Shown here: piece by piece, positions 46,666-57,522 of the stretch
How the letters are laid out: every line of letters begins with the position of its first letter
Position numbering within the stretch: the first letter of the stretch is position 1
Source: Diospyros lotus
Lineage: Eukaryota; Streptophyta; Magnoliopsida; Ericales; Ebenaceae
Assembly: GCF_014633365.1 (NCBI RefSeq)
Contig: NC_068338.1
Location: forward strand, 51,843,716 to 51,907,715
Direction: 5' to 3'
DNA length: 64,000 nt
The notes under the pieces: model-generated
What the model saw: the letters and a program-made list of their open reading frames with translations, nothing else
Told to the model about the DNA's origin: nothing
Database searches by the model: none
Position numbers and translations under genes: made by a program

Positions 46666-46765
46666 CACATAAGAACATACTGTTGTAATGATTCGTCTTA
46701 AGGTACACTGCCACAAACTTTATTAATGCCCAAATAATTCATCTTAAGGCATACTATCGCAAGGC

Positions 46766-47311
46766 CTTGTTTAGGGATTATTTTGTTTTGAAATTCTCAT
46801 TTTTTTGTAAATAATATAACATAGGCATAATTTTTTTCATCTCAAACTCAAAAATTTCTATATTAAATATTATATACTTTTTTAGAGCTTTATGTATTAA
46901 AATTATATTTATAAAAAGTCTCTTATAATTTTTTATTTATGTATTTTTTCACATTTTTGTTCTTTATTTTTCAAAAATATCATTTTTTTATTTTAATTTT
47001 TTATAATATTCATTTCTCATTTTTATTTTCGTACAACATATATAAAATTCCGTACAATTATAATTTGCGGGTACGAAAATCCTCCACAATTTGAGGGGAT
47101 TACTAAGAAATATGGTAAGAAATGGGCCTATCGAGGCATTTTAGAAAAATAGAGGGGGCAGAAAGTCAAAAGAGACGCCTCGCTGGCGCTATAGAACCAA
47201 ACCGCCTCGATGCTTCTCGGGCGTGCTCTTTCTACCGCTTCGTGCCAGTCGTCTTCCAGTCATCCCCTTTCCTCCGCCTTCGCACTGATTGGAAGCGTTT
47301 TTTGGGACAAA
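46766..47311. other. Repeat remnant and promoter/5' UTR of the HSF gene
   Basis: Bases 46790-47040 are a partial copy of dispersed AT-rich family 1. From 47120 the DNA becomes GC-richer and forms the 5' UTR of the HSF gene. The frame is open upstream of its ATG, but the family start is at 47312. Confidence 0.55.
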
Positions 47312-50300
47312 ATGGAAGCAGCTCCTGACACGGTGGCGATGGGCAGCTCCCCGGCGGCCGCAATTGCCAATTCGCCTCCGCCATTTCTCAGCAAAACCTA
47401 CGACATGGTGGACGATCCGTCCACCGACCCGATCGTGTCCTGGAGCAAAAGCAACAACAGCTTCGTCGTCTGGAACGTGCCGGAGTTTGCCAGAGATCTT
47501 TTGCCTAAGTATTTCAAGCACAACAACTTCTCTAGCTTCGTCAGACAACTTAACACTTACGTGAGTTCCTTTTTCCCTTCGTTTCTTTGTCCGCACGCTT
47601 AAACGAATTTACTGTTTTCTTGTGTTCTCTGGATTGGATCAAATTTCCCGCCCTAGATTGTGCTCCTGGATGGTTTTATGTCGGTCCTGGTGGAATCGCA
47701 TTCCTGTTTTGAGTTAAATTTTATGAAGTACGAGTTTCATCGAAAGCTGGATTCGTGTTTTTTGCCTCTATCTTACCCGTGTTGTACGTGTTTTATGCCT
47801 CTGATCAGTACTTTTTAGCATTTGATATGAAATTTTTTTGTGTGTTCCAATAAGTTTAGATAAGAAGCTGCAAGGGGTTACTCTTGCTAGTTTCTTCTTA
47901 ATTTGAGCAGTTCAGAGTTCTGGTTCTACTATCTAGGAGATGGTTCGATGATAGAGATATTAATTAAATAAAAACAAATCAACTTGCTCACCTAGAGTTT
48001 GTTTCGTTTGTGTTTTCCGTTTGTGTTTTGTGTGTTCTATCACTTTTGGGGAAATAAAAGATATTGTGGCATCAAATACAACTACCAAGGCTTTATCCCA
48101 CATTGTTGTTCAGAATTCATGTTTGTTTGATCCGATGAGTCTTACACTGGTTGTCTGCTACCTAAAACAACCCTCCTCCTTTATCTGTGTTTGGGCCCAT
48201 TAGTATATGAGAATCCACAGATGGAGTTAGTGGCTCCAAATACAATGGAAAAAACAAATTTTCTGTGCATAATAGAGTTATGATGCTAACTGACCCAATC
48301 ATCTTCAAAATCAATTTGAAGTATATTCTAATTGTAGGATGTTTTTGAATTAACTGTTGAGCATGCTTGACATCCATCCTGTGTAAGGAGATAATCTGGC
48401 AGTTGTTCTGTCTGTCCTGTATGTGGTTTTGTACAACTACCAACACCTGTTTTAGTTTTACAAACAATTGTACAGACATATGCTAGATACTAATCAAGTT
48501 CTTGACTCATCCAATAGTCAAGTGTATGTCAGTTGTTGCTCATGGGAAGCATTTCATTGAAACATTTAACATGAACTAGTTATATGATCTGTCATCAAAC
48601 ACGCGATCCTTGTAGATGTACTAGGGAATTTTGTATGTTCTACTTTGGCTGTTAAAAGAAACGATTGTCTTGATCTAAGCTTTGTTGTTATGTTTACTGT
48701 TTTAGTGGCCTTCTATGGTGTAGCTATTGTTCTTGTATTAATGCTTCAATCACTATTCTTATATTATTTTAATATGTTACACTGCATGCCAGGAGGGGCT
48801 TTTGCTTAGTGTGAATTCCTTTCTAACCTTTCTTTTTTACCAGTTGGGGGATTGAGTCCACATAATAACTGTCACGCATACTTTTCTTTTTGTAGTCTGG
48901 TTATTGGGACCATTTTGCTTACAAGTAACATGCTAAAGTTGTAGGGAAAATTAGCTTATGCTAATAGCTTAATGGTTTTTTTTTTTAGATGTTGTGTCAA
49001 TCTTCATTATGATTGGAATAATGGTTCACCCTCGATATACATTACACTTTCCGAAGATATAATCTGAATTCCTATTCTCAGCTTGTTATCTTTTACTGAA
49101 AATTGATACATTCAGATAGAATTCTTTCATCGTTCTTCGAATTTCTTGATACAATTTCATTGTCATTTCATGTTGTGAACTGAGCGGAATTTTTTGTTTT
49201 CTTTATAGTTCTCTTTTCTGTTTGATCAAGCAGGGTTTCAGGAAGGTCGATCCAGATCGCTGGGAGTTTGCAAATGAAGGGTTTCTGAGAGGCCAGAAAC
49301 ATCTTTTGAAGATTATCAATAGGAGGAAACCTGCTCATGTGCATGCCCACCAACAACCTCCTCAAGTCCAAGATAAATCGGTAAAATCTTGTGTCGAAAT
49401 AGGAAAGTTTGGGATTGAGGAAGAGGTAGATAGACTCAAAAGAGATAAGAATGTTCTTATGCAAGAGCTTGTCAGATTGAGGCAGCAACAACAATCAACT
49501 GATAACCAGTTGCATACTGTTTCGCAAAGGGTTCAGGTGATGGAGCAGCGGCAGCAGCAAATGATGTCATTCCTTGCAAAGGCCATGCATAGCCCACAGT
49601 TCCTGGCCCAGCTGGTACAACAACAGAATGAAAGTGGCAGGCGCATTTCTGGAGCTAACAAGAAAAGGAGAATTCCAAACCCGGAAGAAGAAAGTAATTC
49701 ATCCTTCAATCATGGCATTTCTTCACCCGATGGACAGATTATCAAGTATCAACCTTTAATGAACAAGGCAGCTAAAGCAATGCTGCGACAAATCTTGAAA
49801 ACTGATGCATCTCCTAGGTTGGAATCAACAGTTAATGGCCAAAATGGTTTTCTGATTGAAAATGTGGCATCTTCTTCCCATGCATTAGATAGGGGTATCT
49901 CCTCTAGTCGGGTTTCAGGAGTTGCCTATCCAGAGGCTCTGCCAATTTCCTCGCTGTCGCATCCATCGAGAGAGTTGGGCATGCCTGTTGCTGGTCCGAC
50001 TACTACAGTTTCTGAGATCCAATCTTCGCCTAGTGTGGCATCTATTCCAGCTAAAGCAGCCCAGTTCCCTGAAATGAACATTGATCCACAGGAAGACACA
50101 GTTCCACGTAACTTACCACAAATGCAAGGAATCATGGCAGAAAGTACTGTTGGTGTCTCTGACTTGAGTTTCGAGTTATCAGAGACTGGGAGCACAGAGT
50201 ACACGGATTCAATGTCTGTATTCATTGATGGTTCAGCTCCTGCCGTGACTGATGAGTTTTCTGCTGATCCTGCCACCGACATGTTACTGGATGAGATGCC

Positions 50301-50520
50301 CAAACTGCCTGGCATTAATGATGCTTTCTGGGAACAATTTCTCTCCATAAGTTCACTTATGGGAGATACTGATGAGATTAGTTCTAACACAACAGAGTCC
50401 CATATTGGCCAGGACCAGGGTGGACTAACAGGTCAGGAGAGTGGATGGGACAACACCCAGCATATGGCTAATCTTACTCAACAAATGGGACTTCTTGCAG
50501 CAGAGGCCAAAAGGGGGTGA
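47312..50520 (+). CDS. HSFA1: Heat-shock transcription factor, class A1
   Basis: Two exons, 47312-47560 and 49234-50520, separated by a 1673-base phase-0 intron, encode 511 aa. The DNA-binding domain spans about residues 22-115 ([23 protein letters not shown], then [31 protein letters not shown]). The intron falls right after LNTY, the position conserved in plant HSFs. A coiled-coil HR-A/B region of class A type covers about 145-215. A KKRR nuclear-localisation motif lies at 226-229. Near the C-terminus are an AHA activation motif (DAFWEQFL, 446-453) and a leucine-rich export-like signal ([16 protein letters not shown]). This set defines class A1 master regulators of the heat response, which bind HSE sites as trimers. 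I cannot tell which A1 subtype this is. The Gln-rich stretch ([13 protein letters not shown]) is normal for the class. Confidence 0.94.
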
Positions 50521-50796
50521 TCTTGCGTTCTATGTCTGTTTTGTGTTCCGGAGGTAAATATTAGTCCTGCTATTTACTACATTGATCTTGACGTTAATCA
50601 CTTCCGCCGAAAGAAAGAAAAAGTAAGATGTCTTTTTGAGAGAGGGTTAGAGAGCTTGATCATCAGCCATGCGTCACTTTTCTAACATTCTTTTGGTTTA
50701 GAAAATGCTCAAGACGAGGTCCAAATGCTTAACCAACCATACCATATACAGTTTCTCCTGTCTCCGCCCCCTGTGCCCGCTGTTTGGGAGTTGAAA

Positions 50797-51055
50797 GTTT
50801 CTTCGTTGTTTCATTCACTGTCATGCTTAGGATCATTTTACAGATTAATTTCCAAACCTCGAGTATTTGTTACAATGAAAATGCTTTGTTTTGCTCGTAA
50901 GATATATCTCAGAAAGACAGGAGTTCGTTGCTTCATTTCACTGTCATGTCTAGGATCATTTTGCGGATTAATTTCGAAACCTTAATGAAAATTCACTGCT
51001 TTGCCCATTAGATTAGATATATCAGAAAGACAGGATTTCGTTGAGAGATTTCAAG
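50797..51055. repeat. ~128-bp tandem duplication downstream of the HSF gene
   Basis: Two adjacent units (from TTCGTTGTTTCATTCACTGT at about 50801, and TTCGTTGCTTCATTTCACTG at about 50926) share CACTGTCATG, AGGATCATTTT and AGAAAGACAGGA. They may lie in the 3' UTR. Confidence 0.8.
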
Positions 51056-51224
51056 TCTGTAATAGCTGTTTACGCAGGTTGATACATGTACTTGATGGGG
51101 CTGGGCAGATGAAGCTTAGCTTTTGGTCAAAGACAAGAGGACCAACAACCGTGTCATGATATGAAGCTTTTAAGAATTTTACCTTTTGTTTTCATTGTCC
51201 GTAGCGTACTCCAAGAAAATAATG

Positions 51225-51277
51225 TTATATATATATATATATATGTGTATGGTATGGTATGGTATGGTATGGTATGG
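51225..51277. repeat. TA and GGTAT microsatellites
   Basis: A TA run (51225-51244) is followed by about six GGTAT units (51249-51277). Confidence 0.85.
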
Positions 51278-51479
51278 GGGAGATGTTTGTTTCCCCGTGC
51301 AGTGAATTGTTAACAATGCTTGCTTTCTGAGCCGCACGCACTTGAGAGCCATTACTGTTTGGATGGGAACCATATGATATTTGTTTCTAAATTGTGACAC
51401 CACAACCCGGCAATGACAGCAGCCAGCAGGCCTCCAAAGTTAATGACCCCCGCATTGTCATCATGCCCCTTAATCTTAT

Positions 51480-54400
51480 TAGGAGATGGGTTAGGTGAAT
51501 TTTAGCATTTTAATCACAGTTCCAAAATTCACGATAATGTCGAGGAACTCGAGGGTGGCATAGGAGTATTGTTGGTCGAATGTGATTTCATAAGATTAAT
51601 TTGATAATTATATTTATAAAATTACTAAATAAGATATTAGGGTAATAGATTATTATTTTAAAAAGTGACATAATTGTGAACATTGAAAATAACTATAAAA
51701 AGTAAATATCCCCGTTAAGAATTGTTGGTCAAGAATTATTGGTTTCATTAAAAATTGTTATATTTTTTTTATATAAACAAAAACAAAGGGTCCTTTTTGT
51801 CTAAAAAGAAATAATTTTAATTCAAAAATAAAATATTTTTTTAAGAACAATAAATAATTACTATACTTGAAAAATATGACGATACCAGAAACGCTCTAAA
51901 TTCTGGATTGGGCCTGACCATTTCGACCCGTCTCGACAACACCTCCGTTCCAAACCCTCTCACAAAAGGATATTATACTAATTCATATTTAAAAATAATA
52001 AAAGAATTCTTTTAACTCTTTTATGCTCAAATGTTTTATCATCAAATATTTTATTTATTCCTTTTTATTATGAAAATACATAAATAAATAAAAGTTCACT
52101 TGATATCACTTAATAGTTATAACTTAATTTTTATTTTTAAATAAATATTAATTGATGATTGTGCAAGTAGATGATTGTCTAAGGGCCCTATTACATTGTC
52201 TTGTCGAACAACTTTTATGTTATTTGAGAAGACTTACGCATGAGACGGGGCGGGGGAAAGGGGTTGTTTGGCTCCCACACCCCTCATGGGGCCTATGTCC
52301 CCCTTTCATTTTGTCTGTGTTAGGTAACATAAGAATTGTTCGACGTGGATAATAGAACAAAATTTGATTATTTAAAATTTAAAATTTAAATATTAATTTT
52401 TTGTTTAAATTTAAAATTTATTAACTAATTTTTTTTAAATATTTAAAACTTAATACATTAAGGTGAACATTTAATTGAAAGGTAATGCTAATATCCATGG
52501 CATGAAAACACCAAAAAGCGGTTCACATTTTCAAAATATTTTCTATCTTAAAATGTTAAGAAAGAGTAAAATAATATTTATTTTTAAGTTATTTTTATAA
52601 TTTTAAAAATGTTGAGGCATTTTGTAATATTAAAAATGCATTCCTAATTTGAAAACTCACTTCTATTCTACGACCACCTTAGAGACGTCATAAACTCGCT
52701 TTTATTTCGTCTCTGATGTCTCAATGATTATGTTAAAAACGGAAATAACTTATGTTTATATTTGATTGAATTGATTATAAAATGTATATTTATATTTAAT
52801 TGAATAATTATTTTTTTAAATAATTTTTTATATTAAAAATTATATTTACAAAAAGATCTTTATATTTTTTATTACTCATTTTCATTTTCTACTCTTTTAA
52901 AAATGTCATTTTCTCATTTTTATTTTATATTATATCCATTTGCTATTTCGGTTTTCATGCTAACCTAAATTTTAAACAACCTTGTCTCAAAAGAAAGTAA
53001 AATAAATATAATGAGTAAATTTTATTTAAAAATTATATACATTTATTGCACATTAACTATTACTAAATCGAAAAAAAATAAAATATGAAAAGTATACTAG
53101 ATAAAAGTGATTTCAATTGTATTTATTAAATTTATTTAACGACAATTGAAAAATAAGTCATGTGATTTCTTATATGAGATTTTTTAGATAAATTTATCTC
53201 TCTCCTATCTTCCCCTTTAGATAAATTTATCTTAAATCTTATAAATAAAAAAATGACGCATATATCTCCCAGTACATTTCAAAAAATTTAACAAACAGTT
53301 TAATAAAAATTTTGAAATGCTTCTCAGTCTTATCTTGATCATTTCATACCTTAATTCAAAAAATATTACAACCTTATCTTGATACAATTTTATTTTACTC
53401 ATTTTAATAAAATGTTACTTTAATTAAATAATAGAAAATGAGCAATGTTATGACACCGAAGAGTATCAATACACTATATAATATGAAAAATGTTATATTT
53501 AACACAAAAAATAATAATTTACAATAAAAATAAATCAATATACTTTCTTACTTAAAAATACCTTTTATATATCTTACTTAAAAAATAAAAATTAAAATAC
53601 ACAAACAAATTTCGAATTCATAGCATTTGAATAGTAATTGATTTCTCAAATAATTTTATTTAAAATAAATTAAAAGGCAAACTATAACTGTTTAACGTCA
53701 CTTAATAAATTTTTATTTAATTCTTTTTACATGTACATTGCTCAAATTATGTAAAAAAACATAAAATTTTCCATAGAAAAAGATAAAAGAATGAGCCAAT
53801 CCTTCCTTTCTTTTTGGGAAATATCGTATCTATAAATAAATTTAACAAATAATTCTCACAAATTAACGTTAGATACACAAATTCATAATAGTTTTATCTA
53901 TAATTATTATAAATTTGTGTCTGTCACATCAACTTAGGAGAGTTGTTTGTAAAATTTATTTTTAGATATAGTATTTTGCTAATAGAAGAGTGAAAATGTT
54001 ACGATACCCAATGGGTGGGTATCAATATACAATATAACATAGAAGATGTTTTATATAATACAAAAATATATATATTACATGAAAAAAAGGTGATGTACAA
54101 TAAAAAAATTAATATATATTTTGTATATAATATAAAAAATCATTTAAATTTTATTAAAAAAAGATAGAAGAATAAGTCAATCTCCTTTTATAAAAGAAAA
54201 AATATTATTTAGACACTCAAGTTTAACATTTATAATAATTATTGTTGTCTAAATATAACAATAAATTTATTTATAATTGGAGAATGTCTTGGTGTAATCT
54301 TCGATATACTTTAGATAAAGAAACTAGTTAGGGGCACTGGTGAACTTTTTGCATGGATCCTTTGATACTTAAATTAGTCTCGTGCATCAAATGTAGAATA

Positions 54401-54780
54401 TAGAAAAAATTAGAATTATAGTCTAAGGAGAGTTGTGAGCATAACTTTACTAAAAAAAATGACTCTATTGTTTATAGGAAAGAGAAGACTAATAAGCAAT
54501 GGGAGAGCCATAATCCTCTATGGGCATTTGGAGCTCTCTTTAAGATTTCTATCTAAGGATATCAAGGTTAGGATTGACTTTGTTCTTTATGGTTTTGAGT
54601 GAATATAATTTATAGATCTAAGTCTCTTGGTGTTTAGAGTTTCTTAGAAGGGGTCTTTCACATGGTACTGGAAGAGATTTTTGAGTCTGATGGCCTGAGA
54701 GAGTCTCTCGAATAGCAATGGCTAAGTGATGCACGAATTCTTGAAAGAGTTTCTCAAAAGTCTAGTGACTGCACTCTCAC
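51480..54780. other. AT-rich spacer after the HSF gene
   Basis: There is no gene. Bases 52530-52970 are dispersed repeat family 1, and 53250-53415 are family 2. A GC-richer stretch at 54300-54780 is similar to 56840-57000 (GTGATGCA...AATT, TTTCTCAA), which suggests one older sequence split by the element between them. Confidence 0.5.
52188..52356. mobile_element. Small inverted-repeat element (MITE-like), ~170 bp
   Basis: CTATTACATTGTC with GTCGAACAACTTTTATGTTA on the left pairs with the reverse complement of TAACATAAGAATTGTTCGAC and TAATAG on the right. The core is GC-rich. The target duplication is not resolvable. Confidence 0.6.
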
Positions 54781-55636
54781 CCTGCAATTAAAACACAAAA
54801 CAAAACACAATAAAAAATTTATATTTTTTTTTTATTTATTTAGGCGAGAGGTTTAAACTCGTCAGTGTACGAGTGCAGTTGTAGTTCAAATTTAAATTTA
54901 TACTTTCTGGATAAGTCCAGGTCGTCCACTGAGAGATTTATTTATGGCAAAAGAAAAAAAGAATGTCACACACACGCACACGCATTTAGATGGATTGATA
55001 ACATGTTTTTTTATGATTTTTTTAGATAACAAATACTAGAAAATAAAGCAAGACAGAAGTTGAAATAAATACTGAACGTGAGAATATGAAATTGGAAAGT
55101 ACTTGAGTTAAGACAATTTCAGTGCCAACCCGTTGATTCCCAAATATTAGCATAAAAGATTAGCAACATTAATTTAATTTCAGATATGAGGATTTGTTAT
55201 TAAATGCAATTAAAGATAATGATAGCTCTAGTTTAAGCAATCCCCATACATGATATGCGGGATTCTAATTTAAGAAACTACCATAAATTCAATTACAATT
55301 AATACACAAAACAACTAAATTAATCATCCGGGTTTGGGTATGATAGCGTTTCCAGTTCTAGTAACTCTCATGCGTGACATGAAAGCTCTAAGTTAGGCTT
55401 ACGCTCCAATCCAAACCTAGTGATTTTTCAATAATCAAAACACACTCATATTGAAGTTTAAACCAATGTTACTCATTTAAAGCGTAGCTTTCTTTGGGAA
55501 TCATTGGCGTTAGACACTGTCCTTGCCTTAACCCAAGATTAGATTTAGCTACTCATCTCTATTAAATTAATTGACAACAATTTAAATGACATAATTTAAA
55601 TAACAGAATTTAAATGACAGGAATTAAAATAGAAGA

Positions 55637-55790
55637 AACTAACCGGCCATTTAGGCGGTAGATAATTAAAATACAAGAATTAAAATTGCAAGAATTTAAA
55701 GGCATAAACTAACCGTCCATTTAGGCGGTGAACAATTAAATGACAAGAATTTAAAGGCATAAACTAACCGTCCATTTAGGCGGTGAATAA
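55637..55790. repeat. Three tandem copies of a 54-70-bp unit
   Basis: Each unit contains AACTAACCGTCCATTTAGGC followed by GGTG and AAATGACAAGAATTTAAA. Confidence 0.8.
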
Positions 55791-56069
55791 TAAAGTAATA
55801 ATAAATGACATAAGAATTTAAAAGAAGAAAGGAAGAAAGGAAGAAAGTAAGATCACAAGAGAAAATACTAAAGAAAATGAGAGAGAACAAAAGCAATTCT
55901 CAAAGAGAGAATTCTAAGGAAATAACTAAACTTTGATTCAAGAATAATAATCACACTTACAAATGCAATCAAGTGATCTATTTATAGGCCACAAAATGCA
56001 ATACAAACCACACAATTTCAATTATTCAACTAGACATAATTATATCTAATGGGCACTCACACACTTAAA

Positions 56070-56222
56070 GTTAAATGGATTTTAGCTATAATACACACCT
56101 AATATTAAATGGATTTTAGCTAAAATACATACCTAATAAAGCATTCATAAAGTTAAATGGATTTTAGCTATAATATCCACCTAATAGTTAAGTGGATTTT
56201 AGCTAAAAAACACACCTAATAA
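56070..56222. repeat. Four copies of a TTAAATGGATTTTAGCTA unit
   Basis: Copies at about 56071, 56106, 56152 and 56188 share GTTAAATGGATTTTAGCTA followed by ...ACACACCTAATA. Confidence 0.8.
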
Positions 56223-56339
56223 AGCTCTCACATAAAAAATAAAAATAGATTTCTATAAATTGATTTTTAATTTTCATTAGGATTAAAAATAATCCTTGGG
56301 CCTTCTCCAAATAATATCTTCCATGGGTTGCTCAAATTG

Positions 56340-56512
56340 GGCCTTAATTCTTCATGGGCTTAAATTCTTCATGGACTTTAATTTTTCATGTGCTTGATTT
56401 CTTCATGGACTTGAATTCTTCATGGGCTTGATTTCTCCATGGGTTTGATTTCTTCATGGACTTGAATTCTTCATGGACTTTAAGTCTTCATGGGCTTTAA
56501 TTCTTCATGCCT
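56340..56512. repeat. ~18-bp minisatellite (TTCTTCATGGGCTTGAAT)
   Basis: About ten variants (TTCTTCATGGACTTTAAT, TTTCTCCATGGGTTTGAT and others) stand head to tail. Confidence 0.85.
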
Positions 56513-57327
56513 AAAAAAAAATAAAAATAATTTAATATTATTAATAAATTATATATTATATATATGTATTAGACATGGCACATATATATATATATTATAT
56601 TATATTATATATATTACATGAATGCATATAATGATGTATATGTATTATATATAATTTTATATATTATTATTATTATTATTATTAAATTTTACTTTAAAAT
56701 TTCATTTCATTCATTTTTCAATTTAAACTTGCATATAACCATAAAATATATATTAATATCTAATTTAAACTATTTTTAAGATCAAAAGAAGGGTATAATT
56801 ATAACAAAATTTTTATAAAATTAACCACTAATCATCTAGAGAGAAACTTTTAAGTGAGATCATGTTGAGTGATGCATAAATTTTCAAAAACATTTCTCAA
56901 GAACCTTGAGAAAAGCTCTTAGATGAGGTTATGTCGGGTGATGCTCAAGAAAAGGTCTTTTGAAGGCCTCAAGAGAGGTTCTTGAATGAGGTTAATCAAT
57001 TTCCATTATTCGGTCTCGATCTCTCAAACCAGTGCCTAAGTTTCAATCATCCCATGATTTTATGCCCTTGACTTGTTTTGTGAAAAAAAAAAAAAAAAAA
57101 TCTATAAACTTGTGAATCTCTTTACGTGAACTTTAACCTATCATTGGGCATTGGCCCATTTCCTTGGGACACAAAAATAATGCTTTAGACGGCTTGTTTT
57201 ATTATGTATAATATTAATATAAATATATAAAAATATATAGAATATTAATATAAAATATGATCAAATATCAAACTTAAACGTTAGTTGGTTCCAACTTTCT
57301 AGTCACGTAGGCGACGGAACTGGAAGC

Positions 57328-57333
57328 CACGTG
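57328..57333 (+). promoter_or_regulatory. G-box/ABRE in promoter of the BPA1-like gene
   Basis: CACGTG lies within CCACGTGTCC, an ABA-response-type core, about 190 bases before the ATG. CACGTA and CCACGT half sites lie beside it. Confidence 0.5.
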
Positions 57334-57522
57334 TCCACGTTATGATGTTTTGGGGACTTCACACGAGGTACTGGCCAACGTCCCTCCCTTCATTCCTCAC
57401 AGCTTCTTCTTCCATTTCCTTCTCTATTTCGACTTTTCTTCCCCTTTTCAGCGTTATCGATCGATTAACAAGCCCTCGCTTCTCTCTGTGTGTCGCACTT
57501 TGCCCTCGCTGTTCGATCTGCA

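Larger units (their letters stand above)
41137..46765 (-). mobile_element. Old LTR element on minus strand, with nested solo LTR
   Basis: Bases 41137-41260 and 45637-45760 are direct repeats (CAATAATTAAATTTTATGATG, TTGGTGTATAGTGAAA). Read on the minus strand, the right copy ends TTTTTGGCAACA and is followed by a Ty3-type leader (GGTGACGTCTGTGGAAA). It is therefore the 5' LTR, running from about 46765 down to 45637, and the left copy is a truncated 3' LTR. The internal DNA (44182-45636) has only short broken frames, and I recognise no gag or pol. The outer end of the 5' LTR and the target duplication are not clear. Confidence 0.6.
54790..56820. mobile_element. Non-coding retroelement-like insertion
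   Basis: The left end carries a GC-richer motif (AGGCGAGAGGTTTAAACTCG, CTGGATAAGTCCAGGTCGTC). A long AT-rich non-coding body with a TATA-type sequence (CTATTTATAGGCC, about 55979) and three different tandem arrays follows. Similar flanks on both sides (54640-54780 against 56840-57000) support an insertion. Exact termini and target duplication could not be fixed, and no retroviral-type protein is encoded. Confidence 0.45.
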
